This document shows, piece after piece, positions 44,618 to 53,199 of a DNA stretch of 59,823 nucleotides. The stretch covers positions 1 to 59,823 of the forward strand of contig NZ_NFJT01000020.1 of assembly GCF_002160015.1 (NCBI RefSeq), in the 5' to 3' direction. The notes under the pieces are model-generated. The model saw only the letters and a program-made list of their open reading frames with translations, did no database searches and was not told where the DNA came from. The stretch is from Anaerofilum sp. An201 (GTDB lineage Bacteria > Bacillota > Clostridia > Oscillospirales > Ruminococcaceae). The position numbers were made by a program, and so were the translations under genes. Positions within the stretch are counted from its first letter, which is position 1. Every line of letters starts with the position of its first letter.

Positions 44618-45090
44618 CAGTTGCACTCCCTCTCATCCGGCTCCTCGGTCACATACCGCGCGCCGTCTTTTTTATAGGTGTGCAGCACAAAGTGGGTGGC
44701 GGTGCTGAGCACGTCGTCCAGCGGAGACAGCCGTTTCGCCACGAACAGCGCGATCTCCTGGAAGCTGCGTCCGGTCATCACCAGCTGCAGGTCGTACCCG
44801 CCGCTGATGAGGTTGAGGCTTTCCACCTCGTCGAAGTCGGCGATGATGTCGGCAATTTCGTCGAATCCGCGCGATTTTTTGGGCTTCACCTGCAGCTCGA
44901 TGATGGCGCGCACACGGTCGGCGCCGAAGGCTTCCCAGTCCACCAGGGTGCGGTAGCCGCGGATGTATCCCTTGCGGGCGGCCTCGTCCAGCAGGGCCGC
45001 CACTTCCGCAGGCTCCTTGTCCAGCATGGCGGCCAGGTCCTCCACCGACAGCCGGGCGTTCTGCTCCAGGATCTTCAGAATCAGTTCCAT
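44617..45090 (-). CDS. Lrp/AsnC-family regulator
   Basis: 157 residues from the ATG giving MELILKILEQNARLS. The N-terminal HTH (LSVEDLAAMLDKEPAEVAALLDEA) is followed by the RAM/ACT ligand domain with RAIIELQVKPKKSRGFDEIA and LISGGYDLQLVMTG, in which SGGYDL is the effector-site signature. It likely senses an amino acid and controls its own operon: aminotransferase, DUF362, ispE. Its stop overlaps the next start by one base. Confidence 0.92.
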   Translation of the reverse strand: MELILKILEQNARLSVEDLAAMLDKEPAEVAALLDEAARKGYIRGYRTLVDWEAFGADRVRAIIELQVKPKKSRGFDEIADIIADFDEVESLNLISGGYDLQLVMTGRSFQEIALFVAKRLSPLDDVLSTATHFVLHTYKKDGARYVTEEPDERECN

Positions 45091-45131
45091 TTTCTCTTTC
45101 CACCCTTCTTGCAATGTGTGTATGTCCTTTT

Positions 45132-45160
45132 ATTATAAAGAAAACGGGCGCGAATGTAAA
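45132..45160 (-). promoter_or_regulatory. Promoter of the Lrp operon
   Basis: Minus strand TTTACA-17 bp-TATAAT, 42 bp before the Lrp ATG. Confidence 0.8.
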
Positions 45161-45199
45161 CCGCCCGCGCAAAAATGCGCAAAACAATGCGCCGGGCGG

Positions 45200-45228
45200 T
45201 TGGCCTTTGGGGAATGGTGTGTTATAAT
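45200..45228 (+). promoter_or_regulatory. Promoter of the ACT/PFL pair
   Basis: TTGGCC-17 bp-TATAAT with TGT before the -10 (extended), divergent from the Lrp promoter. Confidence 0.82.
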
Positions 45229-45277
45229 AAACCGTATACGCACATCCAAACCGCAACGCATAGAGGGAGGATCACAA

Positions 45278-45547
45278 ATGAAAGCAGTCATCACGGTATT
45301 GGGAAAAGATCAGATCGGCATTCTGGCGCGTGTCAGCGGCCTGTGCGCCGAGATGGGCGTGAACGTGGAGGAGGTCACCCAGAACATCCTGGGCGGGACC
45401 TTTGCGATGATCATGCTGGTGGACGTGAGCAAGTGCACCGTAGAGTATCCCCAGCTGGTGAAAAGGCTGGAGGAGAGCGGCCGCGAACACGGCATGGACA
45501 TCCACATCACCCGCCAGGAACTGTTCGAGGCCATGCACCGCATCTGA
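45278..45547 (+). CDS. ACT-domain protein (UPF0237 family)
   Basis: 89 residues, a single ACT domain: KAVITVLGKDQIGILARVSG, VNVEEVTQNILGGTFAMIMLVD, and a C-terminal strand with MDIHITRQELFEAMHRI. AGGGAGGA precedes the ATG. ACT domains bind amino acids or other small effectors. It is encoded 35 bp before the PFL-family gene, an association conserved in many Firmicutes; function unknown. Confidence 0.93.
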   Translation: MKAVITVLGKDQIGILARVSGLCAEMGVNVEEVTQNILGGTFAMIMLVDVSKCTVEYPQLVKRLEESGREHGMDIHITRQELFEAMHRI

Positions 45548-45582
45548 GAGCGGGCCGATTTTGAAGGAAAAGAGGGAAAGAT

Positions 45583-46944
45583 TTGCTGAACACCAACGAT
45601 ATTCTGGAAACGATCCGCATGATCACCGACGAAAATCTGGACGTGCGCACCGTCACAATGGGCATCAGCCTGCTGGACTGCGCCGACCCCGACGCCCGCA
45701 AGGCCTGCGAAAAGATCTACCGCAAGATCACCACCCGCGCCAGCCGCCTGGTGGAGGTGGTGGATTCCATCAGCACCAACTACGGCGTGCCCATCGTCAA
45801 CAAGCGCATCTCGGTCACGCCCATCGCGCTGCTGCTGGCCGCCTGCCCCGACGCAGATCCGGTGTGGTTTGCCAAAACGCTGGACGCCGCCGCCAAACAG
45901 GTGGGCGTGAACTTCATCGGCGGCTATTCGGCGCTGGTGCAGAAGGGCTTTTCGGCCGGTGACCGCGCGCTGATCGAGTCGATCCCCGAGGCGCTGGCCT
46001 GCACCGATTTCGTGTGCTCCAGCGTGAACATCGGCTCCACCAAAGCGGGCATCAACATGGACGCCGTCAAGATGATGGGCCCGGTGGTGCGCCGCGCCGC
46101 CGAGCTCACCGCCGACAACAACTGCCTGGGCGCCGCCAAGCTGGTGGTGTTCTGCAACGCGGTGGAGGACAACCCCTTCATGGCGGGCGCCTTCCACGGC
46201 CCCGGCGAGGCCGACTGCTGCGTGCATGTGGGCGTATCCGGCCCCGGCGCGGTGCGCGCCGCGCTGGCCAAGCTGCCCAAAGACGCCCCCCTGCAGGACG
46301 TGGCCGAGCTGGTCAAGCGGATCGCCTTCAAGATCACCCGCATGGGCCAGATGGTGGGCGAGCTGGCGGCCAGGGAGCTGAACGTGCCCTTTGGCATCGT
46401 CGACCTGTCGCTGGCCCCCACGCCCGCCATCGGCGACAGCGTGGCCCGCGTGCTGGAGGAGATGGGGCTGGACCACTGCGGCGGCTTCGGCACCACCGCG
46501 GCGCTGGCGCTGCTGAACGACGCCGTGAAGAAGGGCGGCGTGATGGCCAGCGGTTCGGTGGGCGGCCTGTCCGGCGCCTTCATCCCGGTCAGCGAGGACG
46601 AGGGCATGATCGAGGCGGCCGAGCTGGGCACCCTGACCCTGAACAAGCTGGAGGCGATGACCGCCGTGTGCAGCGTGGGCCTGGACATGATCGTGATCCC
46701 CGGCGACACCTCCCCCGAGATCATCAGCGCCATGATCGCCGACGAGGCGGCCATCGGCATGGTGAACAGCAAGACCACCGCCGTGCGCGTGATCCCGGCC
46801 ATCGGCAAGAAGATGGGCGAGCGGCTGGATTTTGGCGGCCTGCTGGGCTATGGCCCGGTGATGCCGGTGAACACCACCTCCCCGGCGGTGTTCGTCAACC
46901 GCGGCGGCCGCATCCCGGCCCCGATGCAGTCCCTGAAAAACTGA
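45583..46944 (+). CDS. PFL/UPF0210 (DUF711) family protein, TTG start
   Basis: 453 residues. It begins at TTG with GAGGGA eight bases before, giving [13 protein letters not shown], the conserved N terminus of the family. Other marks are [37 protein letters not shown] and [19 protein letters not shown]. The fold is distantly related to glycyl-radical enzymes, but no glycyl-radical RVSG motif is visible, so the PFL name is structural. Always near the ACT protein; a regulated enzyme is plausible but unproved. Confidence 0.93.
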   Translation: MLNTNDILETIRMITDENLDVRTVTMGISLLDCADPDARKACEKIYRKITTRASRLVEVVDSISTNYGVPIVNKRISVTPIALLLAACPDADPVWFAKTLDAAAKQVGVNFIGGYSALVQKGFSAGDRALIESIPEALACTDFVCSSVNIGSTKAGINMDAVKMMGPVVRRAAELTADNNCLGAAKLVVFCNAVEDNPFMAGAFHGPGEADCCVHVGVSGPGAVRAALAKLPKDAPLQDVAELVKRIAFKITRMGQMVGELAARELNVPFGIVDLSLAPTPAIGDSVARVLEEMGLDHCGGFGTTAALALLNDAVKKGGVMASGSVGGLSGAFIPVSEDEGMIEAAELGTLTLNKLEAMTAVCSVGLDMIVIPGDTSPEIISAMIADEAAIGMVNSKTTAVRVIPAIGKKMGERLDFGGLLGYGPVMPVNTTSPAVFVNRGGRIPAPMQSLKN

Positions 46945-46967
46945 ACCCCCTATCCGTTGCGTTTTTG

Positions 46968-47006
46968 GGCGGTGCGGCGCTGTTTTGTGCCGCACCGCCT
47001 CTTTTT
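46968..47006 (+). terminator. Terminator of the ACT/PFL pair
   Basis: GGCGGTGCGGC / GCCGCACCGCC with T-run CTCTTTTT. Confidence 0.9.
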
Positions 47007-47032
47007 ATGCGCTGGTGTCTGCGAAGCGTAGG

Positions 47033-47061
47033 TTGCCAGAAAGCGATGTTTGGCTTACACT
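47033..47061 (+). promoter_or_regulatory. Promoter of the XRE regulator
   Basis: TTGCCA-17 bp-TACACT, 53 bp before the ATG. Confidence 0.75.
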
Positions 47062-47113
47062 GGAAGAGGGACGCTGCGCGTTCCGCCATCATGCAGCAGG
47101 AAAAGGAGAAACT

Positions 47114-47698
47114 ATGGATTGCACAAAGGTTGGAAATCTGATCGCACAGCTTCGGCGTGAAAAGGGGATGACCCAGCAGCAGCTGGCAGAGCGTCTGAAT
47201 ATCAGCAACAAAACCGTATCGAAATGGGAGTGTGGGCTGGGCTGCCCGGACCTGGCGCTGTGGCCGCAGCTGTCGGCGGTGCTGGAGGCGGACCTGTCCC
47301 GTCTGCTGCAGGGGGAGATGGCGCCGAACCGGCCGGATACCGGCCGCATCGACCGCACCCGGTTTTATGTCTGCCCGGTCTGCGGCAATCTGCTCACCAG
47401 CACCGGCAAGGCGGACGTATCCTGCTGTGGCCGTCCGCTGGAGGCGCTGAAGCCGTCCGACAGCGAGTGCGCCGTGACGGTGGAGGATGTGGACATCGAG
47501 CGATATGTCCGGTTCGATCACCCGATGGAAAAGGATCATTATATCCTCTTCGCGGCGTATGTCTGCGATGATCGCGTGCTGCTGGTGCGGATGTATCCGG
47601 AGCAGTCGCCGGCCGCATTGTTCCCGTCGATGCGCCGGCGCGGGCGGCTGTATTTTTACTGCACCCGCCACGGCCTGCAGAAAGGCCCGCTTCTGTAA
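47114..47698 (+). CDS. XRE-family regulator fused to a desulfoferrodoxin-like domain
   Basis: 194 residues, AAAAGGAG before the ATG. Residues 5-60 are an XRE HTH (LRREKGMTQQQLAERLNISNKTVSKWECG). Residues 83-194 match desulfoferrodoxin: a desulforedoxin-type Fe(Cys)4 site with C87/C90 and C104/C105 (CPVCGN and SCCGRPL), then superoxide-reductase centre II elements H136 and H142 (DHPMEKDHYI) and C183/H186 (FYCTRHG). The segment that in the enzymes carries Glu-Lys-His (the catalytic lysine and first His ligand) reads SECAVTVED here, with Cys119 in place of that His. A sensor of superoxide or redox state is more likely than an active reductase. Confidence 0.88.
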   Translation: MDCTKVGNLIAQLRREKGMTQQQLAERLNISNKTVSKWECGLGCPDLALWPQLSAVLEADLSRLLQGEMAPNRPDTGRIDRTRFYVCPVCGNLLTSTGKADVSCCGRPLEALKPSDSECAVTVEDVDIERYVRFDHPMEKDHYILFAAYVCDDRVLLVRMYPEQSPAALFPSMRRRGRLYFYCTRHGLQKGPLL

Positions 47699-47701
47699 CA
47701 C

Positions 47702-47752
47702 AAAAGAGAACGCCCTGCCGAAAAGCCATCGCTTTTCCGGCAGGGCGTTCTC
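47702..47752 (-). terminator. Terminator of the ddh-msrC operon
   Basis: GAGAACGCCCTGCCG and its complement form a 15-bp stem with an inner AAAAGC / GCTTTT extension; CTCTTTTG follows on the minus strand. Confidence 0.9.
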
Positions 47753-47769
47753 CGTGCAAAAATTCTGGT

Positions 47770-48249
47770 TCAGCCGGGCTGGAAGGTATCCCAGCCGTTC
47801 AGCTGCGCGGCCAGCTGTGCAATGGGGGCAAGACCTTCGGCGTCCTGCCCGTCAAAGCGGGCGGGCAGAGGGCTGTCGATGTCCAGCACGCCCAGCAGCC
47901 TGCCGTCCCGCACCAGCGGCAGCACGATCTCGCTGCGGCTGGCACAGTCGCAGGCGATGTGGCCGGGAAAGGCGTGCACGTCCGGCACCACCACCGTCTC
48001 GCGCCGGGTGGCCGCTGCGCCGCACACACCCTTTGCAAAGGGGATGCGCATACAGGCGGGGAGGCCGCCGAACGGCCCCAGCACCAGCTCCTCGCCGCGC
48101 GCCAGATAAAACCCGGCCCAGTTCACATCCTCCATCCGTCTGTACAGCAGGGCGGCCAGATTGGAAAGGCTGCACACCAGCGCGGGGCTGTTCTGCACCA
48201 GCGCTTCGGCCTGTGCGCACAGCAGCGCATACTGCTCTTTCTTGTGCAT
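47770..48249 (-). CDS. msrC: Free methionine-(R)-sulfoxide reductase (GAF domain)
   Basis: 159 residues. A GAF domain with the fRMsr cysteines C66, C76 and C100 (GGLPACMRIPF, AKGVCG, HIACDCAS); their spacing of 10 and 24 equals that of the characterised enzyme. NWAGFYL and DVHAFPGH are also conserved. It reduces free Met-R-sulfoxide with thioredoxin-type electrons. Its ATG overlaps the ddh stop (TGATG), so it is translated with ddh. Confidence 0.94.
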   Translation of the reverse strand: MHKKEQYALLCAQAEALVQNSPALVCSLSNLAALLYRRMEDVNWAGFYLARGEELVLGPFGGLPACMRIPFAKGVCGAAATRRETVVVPDVHAFPGHIACDCASRSEIVLPLVRDGRLLGVLDIDSPLPARFDGQDAEGLAPIAQLAAQLNGWDTFQPG

Positions 48250-49232
48250 CACAGCATCTTGGCGCGCAGTTCCTCGCCGCTCAGCGGGCTCAGCAGCGCG
48301 GGAGCCACGTCGAACACCGTCTTGCAGCCGGTATCGCCCTTCTGGGCCAGACGGTAGGCGGCGCGGGCGTAGGCCACGATCACCGAAGCGGTGAATTCGG
48401 GGTTGGAATCCAGCTTCAGGCTGTACTCGATCACGTGGTTGTGCTCGTTGTTTGCGCCGGTCTTGCCGGTGCGGATGACAAAGCCGCCGTGGGGGATGCC
48501 GCTGTGCTCGGCGTTCAGCTGCTCCTGGCTGATGAAGTGCACGGTGGTGTCGTAGTCGGCGAAGTAGTTGGGCATGGTCTTGATCTCGTTCTCGATGCGG
48601 GCGAGGTCGGCGCCTTCCTTGGCCACCACAAAGCACTCACGGGTGTGCTTTTCGCGGGTGGAGAGCACCGGCTGGCTGCCGCTGCGCACCGCTTCCAGCG
48701 CGGCCGGAACGGGGATGGTGTACTGACGGGCATCCTGCACGCCCTCGATGCGGCGGATGGCGTCGGAATGGCCCTGGCTCACGCCCTTGCCCCAGAAGGT
48801 GTAGTCGGCGCCGTTGGGCAGCACGGCCGAGGCATACACGCGGTTCAGCGAGAACATGCCCGGGTCCCAGCCCACCGAGATCATCGCCACCTTGCCGGCG
48901 GCTTTGGCGGCGGCGTCCACGGCGGCAAAATGGGCGGGGATGGCGGCGTGGGTGTCGAAGCTGTCCACCACGTTGAACATGCGGGCAAATTCGGGGGTCT
49001 GCACCGGCAGGTCGGTGGCGCTGCCGCCGCACAGGATCATCACGTCGATCTCGCCCTGATGGGCAGCCGCCTGGTCGGCCGGATAGACCGGCACATCCGG
49101 GGTGAGGATCTTCACGCCGGCGGGGTCGCGGCGGGTGAAGACGGCGGCCAGCTGCATGTCGGGGTTCTGGGCGATGGCGCACTCCACACCGCGGCCCAGG
49201 TTGCCATACCCAAGGATACCAATGCGAATCAT
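48249..49232 (-). CDS. ddh: meso-Diaminopimelate dehydrogenase
   Basis: 327 residues, the family length. The NADPH fold begins IRIGILGYGNLGRGVE, with VMILCGGSATDLP, VVDSFDTHAAIP and ISVGWDPGMFSLNRVYA. The enzyme makes meso-DAP in one step from tetrahydrodipicolinate and ammonia, bypassing acylated intermediates. The ribosome site GGGAAAG is weak. Its use of free ammonia fits the nitrogen theme of the window, though it is 25 kb from the glutamine cluster. Confidence 0.95.
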   Translation of the reverse strand: MIRIGILGYGNLGRGVECAIAQNPDMQLAAVFTRRDPAGVKILTPDVPVYPADQAAAHQGEIDVMILCGGSATDLPVQTPEFARMFNVVDSFDTHAAIPAHFAAVDAAAKAAGKVAMISVGWDPGMFSLNRVYASAVLPNGADYTFWGKGVSQGHSDAIRRIEGVQDARQYTIPVPAALEAVRSGSQPVLSTREKHTRECFVVAKEGADLARIENEIKTMPNYFADYDTTVHFISQEQLNAEHSGIPHGGFVIRTGKTGANNEHNHVIEYSLKLDSNPEFTASVIVAYARAAYRLAQKGDTGCKTVFDVAPALLSPLSGEELRAKML

Positions 49233-49308
49233 ATTTCTTTCCCACTTTCTGTTTTGGATTTTGACCGCTGTCGGCGGCCCTTGCATAAAAAATGTGTCGA
49301 ACATACTT

Positions 49309-49338
49309 TTTATAGCAGATTTGCCCTGTTCCCGTCAA
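49309..49338 (-). promoter_or_regulatory. ddh promoter
   Basis: Minus strand TTGACG-18 bp-TATAAA, 77 bp before the ATG. Confidence 0.75.
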
Positions 49339-49417
49339 GGAAAAAACCGTGAAAAACCGGCAATTTGTGCACAATGCCAATCCGCTTTCCCGTCAAAAAA
49401 CTTTCACAGATTATTTA

Positions 49418-49446
49418 TTGACTGGAAGGTCTATTTTTTGTATAAT
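49418..49446 (+). promoter_or_regulatory. tetR-type gene promoter
   Basis: TTGACT-17 bp-TATAAT, near consensus, 36 bp before the start. Confidence 0.87.
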
Positions 49447-49481
49447 GAGCAGCGGAACGAAGGAGACAGGGAGGCATACCC

Positions 49482-50102
49482 ATGAAGCAGCAGGAGCGGA
49501 CCCAGCGCACCATGCAGCGCATACTGGCGGGGGCTGTGGAGGAATTTGGAACAAACAGCTACGAGAATGCGTCCATTAATACCATCTGCACCAAAAACAA
49601 GATCGCCAAGGGTCTTGTCTACCACAACTTCAAGGGCAAGGACGAACTGTATCTGGAGTGTGTGCGGATCTGCTACGAGCACCTGCTGGACCATCTGCGC
49701 GGCGGGATGCCCGCGCCGCAGAACGCACAGGCAGACCTGCAGAAGATGATGCAGCTGCGGCAGGAATTCTTTGAACAGAACCCCCACTACAGCAACATCT
49801 TTTTCAACACGGTGCTGCACCCGCCCCGGCATCTGCAAAAGGAGATCGGGGAGATCCGCCGCCCGTTCGAGGAATTCTGCACCGAATATTACCGCTGTGC
49901 GCTGCAGAACCTCACGCTGCGGGAGGGCATCAGCGCCGATACCGCGCTGAACTGCTTTGTGATCTTTGCGGAGATGTTCAACGGGTATTTCCAGGCAAAA
50001 ACCGAGAGCGGCAGCGACTACCGCTCGCTCATCGAAGACCACGAAGGCAAGCTGTGCGCGCTGCTGGACATCCTGCTGTACGGGATCGCATGTCCGCTTT
50101 AA
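49482..50102 (+). CDS. TetR/AcrR-family regulator
   Basis: 206 residues. The HTH is RILAGAVEEFGTNSYENASINTICTKNKIAKGLVYHNFKGKDELY, in which the YHNFKGKDEL helix is the TetR signature. The C-terminal ligand domain is not assignable. GGGAGG precedes the ATG. The normal target is a neighbouring transporter; directly downstream lies a truncated antiporter, so its original target may be lost. It is divergent from ddh. Confidence 0.9.
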   Translation: MKQQERTQRTMQRILAGAVEEFGTNSYENASINTICTKNKIAKGLVYHNFKGKDELYLECVRICYEHLLDHLRGGMPAPQNAQADLQKMMQLRQEFFEQNPHYSNIFFNTVLHPPRHLQKEIGEIRRPFEEFCTEYYRCALQNLTLREGISADTALNCFVIFAEMFNGYFQAKTESGSDYRSLIEDHEGKLCALLDILLYGIACPL

Positions 50103-50613
50103 CAATGTGGTGATGCCCAGTCCGGTGCTCAACTTCATGCTGATCGGCATGGCGTTCTCGGCCACCTTCTCCAATATGGTCAGCGAGGAGCGTCTGGATC
50201 AGATCATGCAGGGCTTCAACCCCATCCTGGGCGTTGCGATGATCGTGGTGATCCTGAACCTCGGCGCGCCGCTGGACTATCACCTCATCCTGGGCGCAGG
50301 AGCGTTCACCGCCGTGTATATCCTGGCGCGCGCGGCGGGCAAATATCTGGGCGCGTATTTCGGCGCCTCGATCACAAAATCCCCCGATACCGTCAAAAAA
50401 TTCCTGGGCCTCACCCTGCTGCCGCATTCGGGCGTGTCGCTGGTGTTCACCGGCATAGCGGTGTCGGTGCTGACGGGCCCCGCGCCGGAATGTGCGCAGA
50501 TCGTGCAGGGCACCATCGCGGCCGCGGCGGTGATCAACGAGGTCATCGCGGTGATCGTGGCCAAGAAGGGCTTTGAATGGGCGGGCGAATCCAACAAAGC
50601 CGAAAGCCAGTAA
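50092..50613 (+). pseudogene. C-terminal remnant of a cation:proton antiporter (CPA2-like)
   Basis: An open frame of about 170 residues that reads as the C-terminal half of a sodium/proton or Kef-type antiporter: SPVLNFMLIGMAFSATFSN, MIVVILNLGAPLDYHLILGAGAF, GAYFGASITKSPDTVKKFLGLTLLPHSGVSLVFTGIAV. Full-length family members have roughly 380-400 residues, so the first half of the membrane domain is missing. The homology begins at the end of the TetR gene, implying a deletion joining the two. An ATG at 50113 exists but has no ribosome site. Recognition is from pattern memory. Confidence 0.72.
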
Positions 50614-50802
50614 ACAAAGCGGCGCTCGCTGTTCCATCCTTCCGCTCTGCGAAGCGGGGAAAGATTCGGCCCCATCCGGCGCAGCTCCGCAGTTTTTCCA
50701 AACACACGAACGGGCCGTGTATACGGCCCGCAGGGAAAGTTTTACTCGATTTTTTTCAAAAAATCGCGGATCGCAAAGGCAGAGCCTTTGCACAGCCCCA
50801 AA

Positions 50803-50835
50803 CAAAGCGGCATCTGCCATGCAGACGCCGCTTTG
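50803..50835 (-). terminator. Hairpin downstream of the MATE gene
   Basis: CAAAGCGGC / GCCGCTTTG with an inner TCTGC / GCAGA helix. The T-run on the minus strand is weak (TTTGTTTGG). The gap 50614-50852 also holds GCAAAGGC / GCCTTTGC at 50773-50791 and CGGGCCGT / ACGGCCCG at about 50711-50730. Confidence 0.6.
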
Positions 50836-50852
50836 CTCGTATGCGCCGGAGG

Positions 50853-52187
50853 TCAGTCGTGGTAGTGGTACACCCGCCGCAGCTTCACCAGATACGCCGC
50901 CGACACCACAAAGGCCAGCGCCTCGGCGGCCGGCACCGCCAGCCAGATGCCGTCCACCCCCCACAGCAGCGGAAGCAGCAGCAGACACGCCGCCAGAAAC
51001 ACGAAGGTGCGCAGGAAGGACAGGATGGCCGACACCCGGCCGTTGGAAAAGGCGGTGAAGAGCGCCGACGCAAAGATGTTCAGCCCGGTGAACAGAAAGC
51101 TCACCGAAAACAGCGCGAAGCCGTGCTTTGCCAGCTGGAACACCTCGCTGCCGGAGGACGAGAACACCCGGATCACCGGCTCGGAAAAGAACTCCGCCAC
51201 CACGAACACCGCCAGGGACGACACCGCCACCGTCCCGATGCTGCTGCGGAACACCTTCTGCAGCTGGGCGATGTTCTGCCGTCCGTAGTTGTAGCTCACC
51301 ACCGGCGCGATGCCGCTGGAAAACCCCATGAACATCGAGGTCATCAGGAACTGCGCGTACAGCACGATGGTGATGGCGGCCACCCCCGATTCACCGGCGT
51401 ACTGCATCATCAGGATGTTGAACAGGAAGGTGGTCACCGCCACCGCCAGGTTGTTCACCATCTCGGACGAGCCGTTGGTGCAGCTGTGCAGCAGCACCCT
51501 GCCGCGAAAGACGGGGCGCACCAGATACAGCGTGCCGCGCCGTGCAAAGGTGAAATAGAACAGGCCGAACAGCGCGGGGATGGCATAGCCGATGGAGGTG
51601 GCCAGCGCCGCGCCGGCCACGCCCCAGTGGAACACCGCCATGAACACATAGTCCAGCAGGATGTTGGCCACGCCGCCCAGAATGGTGAGCACCAGCCCGA
51701 TGTGCGGCTTTCCGGCCGTGACGAAAAAGTTCTGGAACAGCATCTGGAACACGGCCAGCGGCGCCGACAGCACCAGGATGAGCAGATAGTCGCGGCAGTA
51801 GGGATAGAGGTTCGGCGTCGCGCCCAGCAGACGGATCAGCGGCCCCAGAAACACCAGGCCGAACACCAGGAACCCCGCGCCCACCACGGCGCCCACCAGC
51901 ACCAGAAAGGAGAAATTCTCCTTGGCCAGACGGTTCTCCCCTTCTCCCATGTTGCGCGCGATGATGGCGTTGCCGCCGGTGGCCAGCATGACCGAAATGG
52001 CGATCAGCACGCTGGGAACGGGATATACGATATTCAGCGCCGAAAGCGCGGTTTCCCCCACAAAATTTGCCACAAACACGCCGTCCACCATCTGATACAG
52101 CGACATGAACATCATCATCACCACGGTGGGCGCCGCGAACCGCAGCAGAGAAAAGGTGTTAAAATCCTGTGATAAACGATTCTTCAT
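50853..52187 (-). CDS. MATE-family multidrug/organic cation exporter
   Basis: 444 residues, about 12 membrane segments. The N-terminal FAAPTVVMMMFMSLYQMVDGVFVANFVG and the repeated segment VVSYNYGRQN are MATE features of the MepA/NorM-like group. Exchange of Na+ or H+ for cationic drugs or dyes is the family function. It is divergent from a MerR regulator of the drug-binding type across 98 bp, a classic efflux pump-regulator pair. Substrate not predictable. Confidence 0.93.
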   Translation of the reverse strand: MKNRLSQDFNTFSLLRFAAPTVVMMMFMSLYQMVDGVFVANFVGETALSALNIVYPVPSVLIAISVMLATGGNAIIARNMGEGENRLAKENFSFLVLVGAVVGAGFLVFGLVFLGPLIRLLGATPNLYPYCRDYLLILVLSAPLAVFQMLFQNFFVTAGKPHIGLVLTILGGVANILLDYVFMAVFHWGVAGAALATSIGYAIPALFGLFYFTFARRGTLYLVRPVFRGRVLLHSCTNGSSEMVNNLAVAVTTFLFNILMMQYAGESGVAAITIVLYAQFLMTSMFMGFSSGIAPVVSYNYGRQNIAQLQKVFRSSIGTVAVSSLAVFVVAEFFSEPVIRVFSSSGSEVFQLAKHGFALFSVSFLFTGLNIFASALFTAFSNGRVSAILSFLRTFVFLAACLLLLPLLWGVDGIWLAVPAAEALAFVVSAAYLVKLRRVYHYHD

Positions 52188-52285
52188 ACGGTCTCCTCAA
52201 TAAAATGCGTTGTACTCTGGCAGCAGGCTACCTCTGTGTGATACAATAAACCATACAGCAACTGTACAGTCAAGGGGGCACCGCC
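52188..52285. promoter_or_regulatory. Divergent MATE/MerR control region
   Basis: An extended -10 (TGATACAAT, -10 at 52242-52247) reads toward merR. ACTGTACAGT (52261-52270), a perfect 10-bp palindrome, lies at its expected start. TTGTA and TACAA form a wider inverted pair at about 52210-52247. The MATE gene has GAGGAG as ribosome site but no clear -35. A MerR-type operator probably lies here. Confidence 0.6.
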
Positions 52286-53110
52286 ATGTCACAGGAAAAC
52301 ACCGCACTGTTCACCATCGGCCAGTTCGCGGCGCTGCATGGGATCAACAAAAAGACGCTGATGTGGTACGACACCATCGGCCTGTTCCGGCCGGCGGTGG
52401 TGAAGAAGAACGGATACCGCTGCTACACCCACCGCCAAAGCTCCACGCTGGAATGCATCCTGATGCTGCGGGAGCTGAATGTGTCCATCCCCGAGATCGC
52501 CGCCTTTATCCAGAACCGCACACCAGACAGCCTGTATGCGATTTTGAACGAGAAATCCTCCGAGATCGACCGCACCATCCAGCATCTGCTGGACATCCAG
52601 CGCGCGCTGCGCCGGCAGATGCGGGAGCTGGAAACCCTGCGCACGCTCGACCTCTCCGCCATTTCGGTCGTGCACAGGGAGGCGCAGCCGCTGGTGACGC
52701 TGCAAACCACAAAGAACACCGCGCCGGAAAAGGAGATGGAGATGCTGCTGGACGAGATGGGACGGCGCCGCGCCGGGCGCATGTACGGCGTGTGCTACGG
52801 CGCGATGATCCCCACCGCCAGCATCCTCCGGGGCGATTTCGAGGACTACCGCGCCGTTTTCGTGCAGGTCCCGCAGCTGAAAGCCGCGCCCGACCTGCAC
52901 ATCCAGCCGGCGGGGGAATACCTGTACGCCCACTGCAAGGGCTCGTGGGACCGCCTGCCCGGGACCTACCGAAAGATCCTGCGCTATGCAGAGGAAAACG
53001 GCCTGGAGCTGTGGGACTATTCCTACGAGACCGGCATCAACGAGACGGTGATCGAGAGCATGGACCAGTACATCACCCGCATCGAGATCCCGGTGAATCC
53101 CAGGAGGTGA
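52286..53110 (+). CDS. MerR-family regulator with GyrI-like effector domain
   Basis: 274 residues. The MerR winged helix runs from LFTIGQFAALHGINKKTLMWYDTIGL through GYRCYTHRQ, followed by a long dimerisation helix (about 85-120). Residues ~150-270 resemble a BmrR/GyrI-type drug-binding domain (PAGEYLYAHCKGSW). The DNA-binding end matches multidrug-sensing MerR proteins that activate an adjacent pump, here the MATE gene. CAAGGGGG precedes the ATG. Confidence 0.9.
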   Translation: MSQENTALFTIGQFAALHGINKKTLMWYDTIGLFRPAVVKKNGYRCYTHRQSSTLECILMLRELNVSIPEIAAFIQNRTPDSLYAILNEKSSEIDRTIQHLLDIQRALRRQMRELETLRTLDLSAISVVHREAQPLVTLQTTKNTAPEKEMEMLLDEMGRRRAGRMYGVCYGAMIPTASILRGDFEDYRAVFVQVPQLKAAPDLHIQPAGEYLYAHCKGSWDRLPGTYRKILRYAEENGLELWDYSYETGINETVIESMDQYITRIEIPVNPRR

Positions 53111-53134
53111 AATCAACATCGGCTGTGCGGTCTC

Positions 53135-53163
53135 TCGACTATCTCCTCCCCGTGTGGTATACT
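53135..53163 (+). promoter_or_regulatory. Promoter of the GTPase-NYN fusion gene
   Basis: TCGACT-17 bp-TATACT with TGG before the -10 (extended), 36 bp before the ATG. It makes the gene independent of merR. Confidence 0.65.
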
Positions 53164-53199
53164 GTTACATGCTGTATTTTCACAAGAGGAGGACTTTTT

